NCBI GenBank assembly: GCA_017452945.1
Contig: JAFTLD010000013.1
Location: 1-47,587, forward strand
DNA length: 47,587 nucleotides
Origin: Clostridia bacterium
GTDB taxonomy: Bacteria; Bacillota_A; Clostridia; Oscillospirales; CAG-272
Direction: 5' to 3'
Shown here: one piece after another, positions 32,749-41,103 of the stretch
Layout: every line of letters starts with the position of its first letter
Position numbering within the stretch: position 1 is the stretch's first letter
Notes under the pieces: model-generated
The model's input: only the letters and a program-made list of their open reading frames with translations
Told to the model about the DNA's origin: nothing
The model's database searches: none
Program-made: the position numbers and the translations under genes

Positions 32749-33666
32749 ATGAGAAGTCTGATCGATACGGTCGATTTGAGTGTTGAAGAACTCAACGATA
32801 TGATCGCGGTAGCCTGCGACATTGCAGACAACCCGCAAAAATACGCGCATGCCTGCACCGGCAAAAAGCTGGCTACACTGTTTTTTGAACCCTCCACCCG
32901 TACAAGACTCAGCTTCGAAGCAGCCATGTACGAGTTAGGCGGCAACGTGCTCTCTATGGCAAGCGCGGGGGCTTCCTCTGCTGCTAAGGGCGAGAGCGTA
33001 GCAGACACTGCAAAAACGGTTTCCTGCTATGCCGACGTCATTGCTATGCGTCACCCCAAGGAGGGCGCTGCGCTGGTGGCAGCACAGGCTGCTTCCATTC
33101 CCGTGATCAACGCGGGCGACGGTGGTCATTGCCATCCTACGCAGACCTTAGCTGACCTTTACACCATCTATCGTGAAAAGGGCCGTCTTGGCAACCTGAC
33201 TGTGGGCTTTTGCGGAGATCTGAAATTTGGTCGCACCGTGCATTCGCTGATCAACGCACTCTCCCGCTATGCGGGCATCAACGTGGTGCTGATCTCCCCC
33301 GAAGAGCTGCGTGTACCCGAATACGTGATCACCGAGGTGCTTAACAAAAAGAACATCCCCTACAAGGAAACGACCGATCTTTTGGAAGTTATGCCCGAGC
33401 TGGATATTCTGTATATGACCCGCGTGCAGAGAGAGCGTTTCTTCAACGAGGAAGAATACCTGCGCCTCAAGGACAGCTATATTCTGACTCCCGAAAAGCT
33501 GGAGACCGCAAAGGCAGATCTTTCGATCATGCATCCCCTGCCCCGTGTCAACGAGATCTCGGTCGCGATCGACGATGATCCCAGAGCCTGCTATTTCAAA
33601 CAGGTATTGGGCGGCAAATATATGCGTATGGCACTCATTCTCAAGCTTTTGGAGGTGACGGTATGA
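32749..33666 (+). CDS. pyrB: aspartate carbamoyltransferase catalytic subunit
   Basis: 305 residues. Carbamoyl-phosphate site [13 protein letters not shown] (S49-T50-R51-T52-R53), [24 protein letters not shown] and aspartate-site HPLPRVNEI are all present. The ATG at 32749 follows AGAAAGG; a start 39 bases upstream lacks a ribosome site. Overlaps pyrI by four bases (ATGA), matching the class B ATCase with regulatory subunits. Confidence 0.96.
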   Translation: MRSLIDTVDLSVEELNDMIAVACDIADNPQKYAHACTGKKLATLFFEPSTRTRLSFEAAMYELGGNVLSMASAGASSAAKGESVADTAKTVSCYADVIAMRHPKEGAALVAAQAASIPVINAGDGGHCHPTQTLADLYTIYREKGRLGNLTVGFCGDLKFGRTVHSLINALSRYAGINVVLISPEELRVPEYVITEVLNKKNIPYKETTDLLEVMPELDILYMTRVQRERFFNEEEYLRLKDSYILTPEKLETAKADLSIMHPLPRVNEISVAIDDDPRACYFKQVLGGKYMRMALILKLLEVTV

Positions 33667-34082
33667 AGGTAGATTCGATTCAAAACGGCATCGTGATCGA
33701 CCACATTGAAGCCGGAAACGGTATGGTCATTTACAACCATCTCGGCCTTGACAAGCTTGGATGTCAGGTTGCACTCATCCGCAACGCTCTCAGCCGCAAG
33801 ATGGGCAAAAAGGACATCATCAAGATCGACAGCGATATCAAGATCAATCCCGAAGCACTTGGATTTATTGATTCGGGCGTGACGGTCAATATCATCCGTG
33901 ACGGTGTGATCGTTGAGAAGCTGCAGCCCGAGCTCCCCGAAAAGCTGGTGGGTGTTCTGTTCTGCAAGAATCCTCGCTGCATCACTACAACCGAGCAGGA
34001 GCTGCCGCACATCTTCAAGCTGACCGACAGACAAAACCACGTTTACCGCTGCCAATGGTGCGAAGCACAGGCAGATAAATAA
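33663..34082 (+). CDS. pyrI: aspartate carbamoyltransferase regulatory subunit
   Basis: 139 residues. An N-terminal nucleotide-effector domain ([34 protein letters not shown]) and a C-terminal zinc domain with C101-x4-C106 and C130-x2-C133. It links catalytic trimers and gives feedback control by pyrimidine and purine nucleotides. Translationally coupled to pyrB, last of the operon, followed by a terminator. Confidence 0.96.
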   Translation: MKVDSIQNGIVIDHIEAGNGMVIYNHLGLDKLGCQVALIRNALSRKMGKKDIIKIDSDIKINPEALGFIDSGVTVNIIRDGVIVEKLQPELPEKLVGVLFCKNPRCITTTEQELPHIFKLTDRQNHVYRCQWCEAQADK

Positions 34083-34085
34083 AAC

Positions 34086-34126
34086 AAAGCGACAGTCCAA
34101 CGCACAGGGCTGTCGCTTTTCTTTTC
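34086..34126 (+). terminator. rho-independent terminator of the pyr operon
   Basis: Stem AAAGCGACAGTCC / GGGCTGTCGCTTT (one G-U at the base of the loop) with TTTTCTTTTC after it. Confidence 0.85.
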
Positions 34127-34203
34127 GAACAAAATTCTTTAATGCATAATCACTGAAAAATGCGGTTTATTTTCATATAGAACGCCAAAAAAATATGTGG
34201 CTC

Positions 34204-34233
34204 TTGACTATCCATTCTACAATATGGTAAAAT
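34204..34233 (+). promoter_or_regulatory. predicted promoter of the giant lipoprotein gene
   Basis: TTGACT at 34204-34209, 18-base spacer, TAAAAT at 34228-34233 preceded by TGG. Confidence 0.55.
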
Positions 34234-34263
34234 ATAATATCTATAAATTTGCGAGGTGCAGAT

Positions 34264-37200
34264 ATGAAAAAACGAATCCTACCGATTCTTTCACTCCTGC
34301 TGCTCTGTTCCATGCTGCTTGGCACGCTTGCCGCATGCAAGGATAAGCCCCAGGAGGGTGATGACCCCATCGATACAAGTACATCCGAGGAAACCACAAC
34401 CACACCTGAGGAGGAAAAAGAACCCGTGCGCGAATCTGTTCTGACCGGTGATTACGCCTCCCTGATCGAAAATGCAAAATGGTTGGAAAACGGTGTCAAC
34501 GCCTACTACACCACCGCCAACCGAAATGCTTACGCGATCACCAACCAGAAGATGAAGCTCAACTACAGCTTCGACCCCGAAAATCCGCAGCTGGTCACCT
34601 CCCTGACCACGCCGGGCGGCAAGCCTTATATCTCCGATACCATGGACGTTTACGTCAAAATGGAGGATGGCAGCACCTATTATGCCTCGAACAGCACCAC
34701 AGCAGGTACTGCAAATATTTACCGCTTCGGCTATTATTACTATGACATTCATTTAGCCGACCAGAATTTCATAGACACGGTCAAGGTCACCAACAAAAAG
34801 GATCTGGGCGTTGCCTTCCTCAAAAAAGGTCACGATATGACCGAGCCTCAAATCTCGAACGATATTCTGACCACATCCGTTACCAACTCTGTTGACCCCT
34901 ATATTTACGGCAACGTCAAGTTCCGTACAAAGGATATCAACACACTCTCCATCACTCTGCGCACTACGCATATGTCCGAGGTGCAGCTGTTCCTCAACAT
35001 CGACAATGACGGCTATACCGACAAACGCTGGGTCAGATTGCCCATCATCAATGACGGTGAGTGGCACACCTACGACTTTACGCTCAACGATTTGACTGTC
35101 GAAAATTACGACGGAATGATCACCGCGCTGCGCTTTGACTTTGTGGGCACCGCAGGCTCGCAGGTTGACATCAAGGAGGTCCGGATCTCTCACGTGGACA
35201 CCGGAAACAAGCCTGAGCTGTATCTTGACAGAACCTTGCACGTATATTCCGACAAGATGAACCACGTTGTACGCATCTGCGCTGCAGCCGATACCACAGG
35301 CATTGCCGAAATCGGCCAAATCACGGAGCTTGCAGTTGATACGGTTGATAAGCTGATCGTGAAGGATGCAAACGGTGAGCACACCTCCCTTGACGGAGTA
35401 GACTGGGCTACTGCCGAATACATTGCCTTTGACGTCAAGGGCGTTGGTGTTTTTGGCTACATTCTGCTCAAAGATGCTTCCAGCGGCAGCATGAAGGTTA
35501 CGTCAGAGGATGGCAAGTATAAAATCGTACAGTACACCACTCCCGCGAACGGCACGATCCTTGCCCCCATTGACAGCAATGAAAACGACTTCTACATGGG
35601 TCAGCGCATCTACACCGACCTGACACATGATTTTGACGGCTTCCTCAAGGCGGCCTATGAAGAGCGCAATCCCCTTGCAGCTGAGAACATCGTTGTAGAT
35701 ACCGAGGCTGCTCCCTATGCGGCATACGCAGGCTATGACGCCATCCGCGGTGCTTATAAGTTCACCATGGAGCCTGTGACCAGCTTCAATATTCCCTACT
35801 ACGAATCCTGGCACAAGCACTATAATCTGGTCTTTGACATCACCGGAGACGATCGCGACCGCAACGTCTACGTTATGACTTATGCTCACGGTACCTGCAT
35901 TGAAAACGGTGTGTTATTGGGTGACGGTGATATGCTCCTGCCCGTCTCCCTTGAGGTTTGCAAGAACTTTGGACACGAAAACGAAGAACCGCTTTATGAC
36001 TGCGGTGACGACATGTACAGCGAGACCTACTTCCCCATGACACTCAAGAAGGGCGAGACCGACCACTACTCGGTACTCAATCTGTATCAAAACTGGGGCA
36101 ACTTCCCGCTCAAGCAAATTTCCTCAATCCAATTCTTTGCCCCCTACTATCACCTCTCAACAGGTGTCAGCGAATCCAATTGCATCGCGCCCTACTATGT
36201 ATACAACAAGGATATGTTCACTCTGCCCGACCACCGCGCCATGTCTGCACCGCTTTGGAGCGAGATGGAAAATCCTGCCAACGGCAAGCAGCCACAGCAC
36301 ACCAACGGCGGTTATCACTACTTCCTGCAATACGTAGGTGAGGATGACAAGCACTACATGTCGGACAACACGCAAAACGTAATCAACTCCTACGGCCCGA
36401 CTTACGCGGACATTGACATGAGCTACATTTCGGATGACGGCAAGATTGCTGTCACCTACAATCACATGGAAATGCCGCAGACCGATGAAAACCGCACCTA
36501 CTATCAGATTTCCTACGAAGTGCTCGAGGATATTTCCTTTGAAAATTTCAAGCGCGACTTCTCGTTCTACTCTGTGCGCGGCTTTGGCGACTATGCAAAG
36601 CTCGGCTATCTGGACGAAAACAATCAGCCCGCGATCGTCAACTCGGTTGCGGACAAAAACGCAGTTTACTACAAATTGGGTGATAACGCGCCTTACTTTG
36701 ACATGTTCAAGATCGTTACGGGTGACACCAGTGACTACGTAAACGTTTCTTTCCTGATCGCAGATGCAAGCTTTGTCATTGGCGGTGAGCAGGCAGACGT
36801 TGACTTTATGATCAAGAACGAAAGCTACTCCACCTACCTGACTCTGGATCTGGAGCAAGTAACCTTCAAGAAGGGCGATACGTTCACCATAAACGCGATC
36901 ATCATGCCCTGGGGCTCTCACTTGACGGATTTCAATTCTGCAGAGCCCGATAAAAACGTACGTGACGTGCGCATGAACACGCTGTTGGATCCCCTCAAGC
37001 TGGACGTAACTGTGGGTGAGAACGTCAGCAACTTCTTCCTGCCGCAGATCAAAGCGGCAAACGACACCGCGGAATTCACGCTCAGCGGAGGCGAAAACAA
37101 CATTTCTCTGCGCGTTTACGGCTTCAGCAAGCTGACAGTTCCCAAGGTTTACGAAAAGGTGAACGGTGAGTGGGTGGAATACAAGCTGAACTCGCTCGGT

Positions 37201-37974
37201 TCTCCCGATGATCAGGGTTATGAGCACTACTACGACGGCTACATGGTTTATTATGATGGCGACGGCACCTTCTCTTATTCCTTCGTAGTGGCAATGTCCG
37301 ACAAGGCTCGCACCTTCAAGGTGGAGCTTGATCATGATTTCAAGGGCTGGCCCGAGGATCCCGATCCCACAAGCAAGCAACCCGAAGTCCCCGACGTTGA
37401 GTTGCCCTTGATGATCTACTACACCCCCGAGCAGCTGGCTGCTTGCACCAAGGAATCCAGCGGCTTCGGAGAAATCAAGCTCTCTGAAGATGGCTCTTAC
37501 CTGCGTTTGCACGGTAACGGTAAATCTCCCGAGGCATACTTCACCATTTTCGCAGGCGGAAATAAGGGCGAAACAGGACAATATGCCGCCATCCGTTACC
37601 GTACCACCAAAACTGACTCGACACAGTTTGTCAACGTGGAGTTCTTCTCGGGCACCAAGGGCACCGCTCCCAGCGGAAATGCCGACTTTGCTTACACGCC
37701 CGGCATCATTGAGGACGGTGAGTGGCACGTTATGATCTTTGACCTTGCGGCATTCCTGCCCACGGCATTCGTTGCCGAAAGCGACGGTACGTATCATGCC
37801 AAGTATCTGCGCTTTGACGCGTTCTCCAAGGTCATGGATCCCGAGATCTACATGGATATTGCATGGATTGGTATGGACGGCTCTCTGGAAGAGATCCTTG
37901 CCGAATGTCAGGATCTGGAAACCGTTCAACTGGCAACCGCCTACGGCCAGATTGAAAACGTTCCGACTAAGTAA
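34264..37974 (+). CDS. giant surface lipoprotein with carbohydrate-binding-like modules
   Basis: 1236 residues. A lipoprotein signal peptide ends LLGTLAAC (Cys about 25), followed by a Thr/Glu-rich linker (DTSTSEETTTTPEEEKEP). Two beta-rich segments resemble each other: about 215-315 (VKFRTKDINTLSITLRT, NDGEWHTYDFTLNDL) and about 1115-1215 (IRYRTTKTDSTQFVNVEF, EDGEWHVMIFDLAAF). Both have the YRT...DGEWH pattern seen in carbohydrate-binding-type jelly rolls. The centre (about 480-900) is a large unrecognised region. No glycosidase catalytic motif was found. It is probably anchored on the outer face of the membrane. GAGG precedes the ATG at 34264. It stands alone between terminators; no transporter or enzyme neighbours suggest a substrate. 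Confidence 0.75.
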   Translation: MKKRILPILSLLLLCSMLLGTLAACKDKPQEGDDPIDTSTSEETTTTPEEEKEPVRESVLTGDYASLIENAKWLENGVNAYYTTANRNAYAITNQKMKLNYSFDPENPQLVTSLTTPGGKPYISDTMDVYVKMEDGSTYYASNSTTAGTANIYRFGYYYYDIHLADQNFIDTVKVTNKKDLGVAFLKKGHDMTEPQISNDILTTSVTNSVDPYIYGNVKFRTKDINTLSITLRTTHMSEVQLFLNIDNDGYTDKRWVRLPIINDGEWHTYDFTLNDLTVENYDGMITALRFDFVGTAGSQVDIKEVRISHVDTGNKPELYLDRTLHVYSDKMNHVVRICAAADTTGIAEIGQITELAVDTVDKLIVKDANGEHTSLDGVDWATAEYIAFDVKGVGVFGYILLKDASSGSMKVTSEDGKYKIVQYTTPANGTILAPIDSNENDFYMGQRIYTDLTHDFDGFLKAAYEERNPLAAENIVVDTEAAPYAAYAGYDAIRGAYKFTMEPVTSFNIPYYESWHKHYNLVFDITGDDRDRNVYVMTYAHGTCIENGVLLGDGDMLLPVSLEVCKNFGHENEEPLYDCGDDMYSETYFPMTLKKGETDHYSVLNLYQNWGNFPLKQISSIQFFAPYYHLSTGVSESNCIAPYYVYNKDMFTLPDHRAMSAPLWSEMENPANGKQPQHTNGGYHYFLQYVGEDDKHYMSDNTQNVINSYGPTYADIDMSYISDDGKIAVTYNHMEMPQTDENRTYYQISYEVLEDISFENFKRDFSFYSVRGFGDYAKLGYLDENNQPAIVNSVADKNAVYYKLGDNAPYFDMFKIVTGDTSDYVNVSFLIADASFVIGGEQADVDFMIKNESYSTYLTLDLEQVTFKKGDTFTINAIIMPWGSHLTDFNSAEPDKNVRDVRMNTLLDPLKLDVTVGENVSNFFLPQIKAANDTAEFTLSGGENNISLRVYGFSKLTVPKVYEKVNGEWVEYKLNSLGSPDDQGYEHYYDGYMVYYDGDGTFSYSFVVAMSDKARTFKVELDHDFKGWPEDPDPTSKQPEVPDVELPLMIYYTPEQLAACTKESSGFGEIKLSEDGSYLRLHGNGKSPEAYFTIFAGGNKGETGQYAAIRYRTTKTDSTQFVNVEFFSGTKGTAPSGNADFAYTPGIIEDGEWHVMIFDLAAFLPTAFVAESDGTYHAKYLRFDAFSKVMDPEIYMDIAWIGMDGSLEEILAECQDLETVQLATAYGQIENVPTK

Positions 37975-38001
37975 TTTCAAATACACAAAACCCCGCTTCA
38001 T

Positions 38002-38040
38002 GGGCGTGTTCTCCTTAACGGAGAACACGCCCGTTCTATT
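38002..38040 (+). terminator. terminator after the giant lipoprotein gene
   Basis: Perfect 13-bp stem GGGCGTGTTCTCC / GGAGAACACGCCC, loop TTAAC, then GTTCTATT. The T-run is modest. Confidence 0.6.
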
Positions 38041-38146
38041 CGCCTGTGTGCGAGTATATTTCGCCAAAGGCGAATTTCTTGCTTACGCAGTGATATTCGG
38101 CTTGCGCCGAGTGGTATTTGCTACGCAAGTTTCGGGGCGAATAGAA
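38034..38146. repeat. palindromic intergenic repeat family, copy 2
   Basis: Terminal inverted repeats TTCTATTCGCC (38034-38044) and GGCGAATAGAA (38136-38146). The core GCAGTGATATTCGGCTT-N-CGCCGAGTG is nearly identical to copy 1. Confidence 0.75.
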
Positions 38147-38148
38147 CT

Positions 38149-38178
38149 GGCGTGATACTCCGTTAAGAGTATCACGCC
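38149..38178. repeat. perfect hairpin next to repeat copy 2
   Basis: GGCGTGATACTC / GAGTATCACGCC, 12-bp stem around CGTTAA. Confidence 0.6.
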
Positions 38179-38243
38179 AATGAAGCAGTGTTTATTTATA
38201 TGAGAAAACTGTTTCCGTTCTTTTTGAGCAAGAACAACGTAGA

Positions 38244-38278
38244 GGCGTTATATTTCGGCACAGCCGAAATATAACGCC
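38244..38278. repeat. perfect 16-bp hairpin downstream of thiI
   Basis: GGCGTTATATTTCGGC / GCCGAAATATAACGCC with loop ACA. It sits at the 3' side of minus-strand thiI and may act in termination, though no T-run is clear. Confidence 0.5.
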
Positions 38279-38293
38279 CCTACGGATATAGCA

Positions 38294-39472
38294 TCAGTAT
38301 CTCGCCTTGATCTGCACGCGGTACATGCCTGCAAGTGCTTCTTCGACCAATTCGTCGAAGGGCAGCTTCTGCTCCTCGCGCTCTACCTTGTAAAGCTCGG
38401 GGCGCGTTCTGGGATGCTTGGGTGTAAACACCGTACAGCAATCCTCAAACGGCTGGATGGACGTTTCAAACGTGCCGATCTTATGCGAGATCTGCACGAT
38501 CTCTTCCTTATCCATACCAATGCAAGGACGGAATACGGGCAGATCGGTCATGCAGTTGGTCACGTTCAGTGCCTCCATGGTTTGCGATGCCACCTGACCA
38601 AGGCTCTCGCCCGTGATCAATGCACCGCACTTGAATTTGCGTGCAGCCTTATCCGCAATGGCCATCATATATCTGCGCAAAAGCAGCGTAAAATAATCTT
38701 CCTCGCAAGATTTAACCAGCTCCTCCTGGATATGCGTCAACGACACCACATGCACGTTGATATCTCCTGCATAAGAGGAAACGATACCCGCCAGCTCCAG
38801 CACCTTTTCTCTGGCACGCTCACTGGTATACGGGAAGGACTCAAAGTGAATGGCCTCGATCTTGACGCCGCGCTTTGCCATCATATAGCCTGCAACGGGT
38901 GAATCGATACCGCCCGAAAGCAGCAAAAGCCCCGTACCGTTGGAGCCAACAGGCATACCGCCCGCGCCCTTGAATTGACCTGCATGCACGTATGCAGCAT
39001 ACTCACGCACCTCAACCTTAACTACGATCTCAGGATGATGTACGTCTACACGGATAGGCTGGCAGCAAGAAAGCAGCACACCACCCACCTCCATGGCGAT
39101 CTCCATAGAGTTCTTGCAGAAGGTCTTATCCGAACGCTTCCCTTCTACCTTGAAAGTACGCTTGCCGACCAAAAACTGCGGAATATACTCACGCGCGGTC
39201 TGCATGATACTCTCCATATTCTTTTCACAAACGGCAGCTCTGCCGATGGCTACAATACCAAAGGTCTTACGTGCGGACTCAAACATACCGTCCATATCGC
39301 AAAAATCGTCTTTGGGCTCAATATAGATGGTGCTTTGCGCACGGTAAATGTCAAAATCACCGTAATTGGCAGCGCGACGGCGCAGCTCACGGCACAGCAT
39401 ATCCTCGAAATAACGCTTGTTGGCACCCTTGAGCACAATTTCGCCATATTTACAAAGCAATACTTCTTTCAT
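38294..39472 (-). CDS. thiI: tRNA 4-thiouridine synthetase ThiI
   Basis: 392 residues: an N-terminal ferredoxin-like/THUMP region (about 1-165, with KYGEIVLKGANKR and AREYIPQFLVG) and the PP-loop AANH domain with LLLLSGGIDSPVAGYMMAKRG. Other conserved segments are LITGESLGQVASQT and DLPVFRPCIGMDKEEI. It lacks the C-terminal rhodanese domain of E. coli ThiI, like other Gram-positive versions, so it needs a separate persulfide donor such as a NifS-type desulfurase, none of which is in the window. Adds sulfur to tRNA U8. AAGGAG precedes the ATG at 39472; last gene of a three-gene operon. Confidence 0.93.
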   Translation of the reverse strand: MKEVLLCKYGEIVLKGANKRYFEDMLCRELRRRAANYGDFDIYRAQSTIYIEPKDDFCDMDGMFESARKTFGIVAIGRAAVCEKNMESIMQTAREYIPQFLVGKRTFKVEGKRSDKTFCKNSMEIAMEVGGVLLSCCQPIRVDVHHPEIVVKVEVREYAAYVHAGQFKGAGGMPVGSNGTGLLLLSGGIDSPVAGYMMAKRGVKIEAIHFESFPYTSERAREKVLELAGIVSSYAGDINVHVVSLTHIQEELVKSCEEDYFTLLLRRYMMAIADKAARKFKCGALITGESLGQVASQTMEALNVTNCMTDLPVFRPCIGMDKEEIVQISHKIGTFETSIQPFEDCCTVFTPKHPRTRPELYKVEREEQKLPFDELVEEALAGMYRVQIKARY

Positions 39473-39476
39473 ACCT

Positions 39477-39776
39477 TTATTCTCCTTGGCCATCCTCGAT
39501 AAATTCAACCTCTTCGCCAAGCAGCGCAGCAATCGCATCGGTTGCCTCTTCCAGCTTGCTTGCGGGTACGTAAACGTCCGATCCGAATGCCGAAACGCCC
39601 ATCACGATCTTAACAGCGCTGCCACTGCCGCGCTCTCTGATCAGATAAGGAATGCTCTCCGCCTCCAAAAGGCTGCGCACAACGCTGAGCTCTACGTTAT
39701 CGTACACCGTAACCAAAAGGGCGGTACCCTCGTCAGCGGGCTTGGGATGATCCAGTCCAAATAACTTATCAAACAT
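39477..39776 (-). CDS. DUF2007-like small protein
   Basis: 99 residues. The central segment LLVTVYDNVELSVVRSLLEAESIPYLIRERG is typical of DUF2007 (putative signal-transducing proteins related to PII-like folds). The function is unknown. It starts 20 bases after the exonuclease gene and ends four bases before thiI, so it belongs to the same transcript. Confidence 0.75.
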   Translation of the reverse strand: MFDKLFGLDHPKPADEGTALLVTVYDNVELSVVRSLLEAESIPYLIRERGSGSAVKIVMGVSAFGSDVYVPASKLEEATDAIAALLGEEVEFIEDGQGE

Positions 39777-39796
39777 AAATTATACCTGCCTTACAC

Positions 39797-40882
39797 TTAT
39801 TCGCCTTGGTAATAATGGGGAAACAGCGCATCCCAGACCTTCTGGCATGCAATGGTATCTGCAATAGAGGTGTGCGGAATGCCATCCCAGGCAATGCCCA
39901 TGGTTTCCATGGCATCCACAAGCGAAGCATGCACCATATCGGGATGATGCTCGTGAATGTATCTGACAAACTCGTTAGCGCAGCAGCGGGTCTTATCGTG
40001 CAGAGCCTCACGCTCGGCAACGGTGTCATAAATGTACTTGATATGGCTGTAGTCGGTAGAAACACCGTATGCGATCAGATTATCGCACGCAGCAAAGATC
40101 TCCTTGATATGGGGAGTCAGTTCCTCTAAAGTGGGAGCATCCTGCACCATTTCGGGGGTAATGCCGTGGATCTTCTCTGTTCTCTTCCACTTCTTGTTGC
40201 GCACGGGTTTTACCAAAGTATCCATGATGACCTCGCCCAGCGCATTTGTGATCGAGATCGAAATGATCTCATCGTGATCGTACACACCGGTCAGCTCAAG
40301 GTCAAAGAACAACACGCGGTCGCGGCTGTAGCCGTAGGATGCGTTTCTGTGTGCGTCACCCTCTGCGCGGCGCAGATCCATCTCTTCTTCATAGCAGGCT
40401 TGGCAAAGCTTGCGCTTATAGCGAACGTCCTTGCCGCACTTGACGCAACTCAGCGGCATACGCACAGCCGTCTTCTTGTCGTAGAAGTACAAGATCGACT
40501 TATCGTTGCGAACGGTATACGCAACAGGCTCCTCGATCACCTCATAGTGCATCTGGAAAAGGCGTTCCTTGGTGTAATACCCGTAGGTTGCGGCGCGCTT
40601 AATGCTCATGCGCTCGATTACCGTACCGCTCTCCAGCGTCATGGGATCGGTCTTGGCCGTAGGATAGTACCACAGCTCCGGGGGAGCCTCTACCACGCGT
40701 GCGGGGTCAAAATAGTAGGTGATGCTGCCATCTTCATTTTGTTCATAAGCACAGGGTTCACCCGAGGGCATCAGATGCATCTGGGTCAGGATATTACGCG
40801 TCAAATAATTCTTTGCGTCGGCTTCCTTGCGCGTCATCTCACGGATGACCGCACCCGAGCGCAACTTCATGGTATTTCTCAA
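39797..40882 (-). CDS. DEDDh exonuclease with duplicated N-terminal domain and zinc ribbon
   Basis: 361 residues. Residues about 5-60 and 81-136 are two copies of one unit: MKLRSGAVIREMTRKE...ILTQMHLM...EPCAY and MTLESGTVIERMSIKR...RLFQMHYE...EPVAY. A zinc ribbon follows (C146-x2-C149-x10-C160-x2-C163). The C-terminal half is a DnaQ-like 3'-5' exonuclease: FFDLELTG (D194, E196), a middle Asp region (LIAYGVSTDYSH) and PHTSIADTIA supplying His and Asp. Start chosen as TTG at 40882 with GGAGG seven bases upstream; an in-frame ATG two codons earlier abuts the GGAGG. Head of the operon with DUF2007 and thiI. Substrate unknown; nucleic acid likely. Confidence 0.75.
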   Translation of the reverse strand: MRNTMKLRSGAVIREMTRKEADAKNYLTRNILTQMHLMPSGEPCAYEQNEDGSITYYFDPARVVEAPPELWYYPTAKTDPMTLESGTVIERMSIKRAATYGYYTKERLFQMHYEVIEEPVAYTVRNDKSILYFYDKKTAVRMPLSCVKCGKDVRYKRKLCQACYEEEMDLRRAEGDAHRNASYGYSRDRVLFFDLELTGVYDHDEIISISITNALGEVIMDTLVKPVRNKKWKRTEKIHGITPEMVQDAPTLEELTPHIKEIFAACDNLIAYGVSTDYSHIKYIYDTVAEREALHDKTRCCANEFVRYIHEHHPDMVHASLVDAMETMGIAWDGIPHTSIADTIACQKVWDALFPHYYQGE

Positions 40883-40945
40883 AACCATTCCTCCATATAT
40901 CAAGTCCGCGGGAGCGTCCCGGGACGAAAGTTACACAATCATATC

Positions 40946-40974
40946 ATTATAACATAGATTGTCAAGATAATCAA
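40946..40974 (-). promoter_or_regulatory. predicted promoter of the exonuclease-thiI operon
   Basis: Minus strand: TTGATT (40969-40974), 17-base spacer, TATAAT (40946-40951). Confidence 0.75.
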
Positions 40975-41051
40975 GAGAATTTTGCCAAAATGTTGACCAA
41001 AAGACAAACAAGTGTGTAAACAATGATTGAATAATATTCCCTGTCCGCATA

Positions 41052-41101
41052 CAAAACGCCCACCGAATATGCTGTGCATACCTCGGTGGGCGCGTTTTTT
41101 T
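41052..41101. terminator. terminator after citrate synthase
   Basis: Stem CGCCCACCGA (41057-41066) / TCGGTGGGCG (41083-41092). Four T's follow on the minus strand and seven on the plus strand. Confidence 0.7.
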
Positions 41102-41103
41102 GA

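Noticed and set aside
36157..38067. 636-codon minus-strand open frame over the giant lipoprotein
   Set aside because: No start signal, no family match; the plus-strand gene has promoter, ribosome site and lipoprotein signal.
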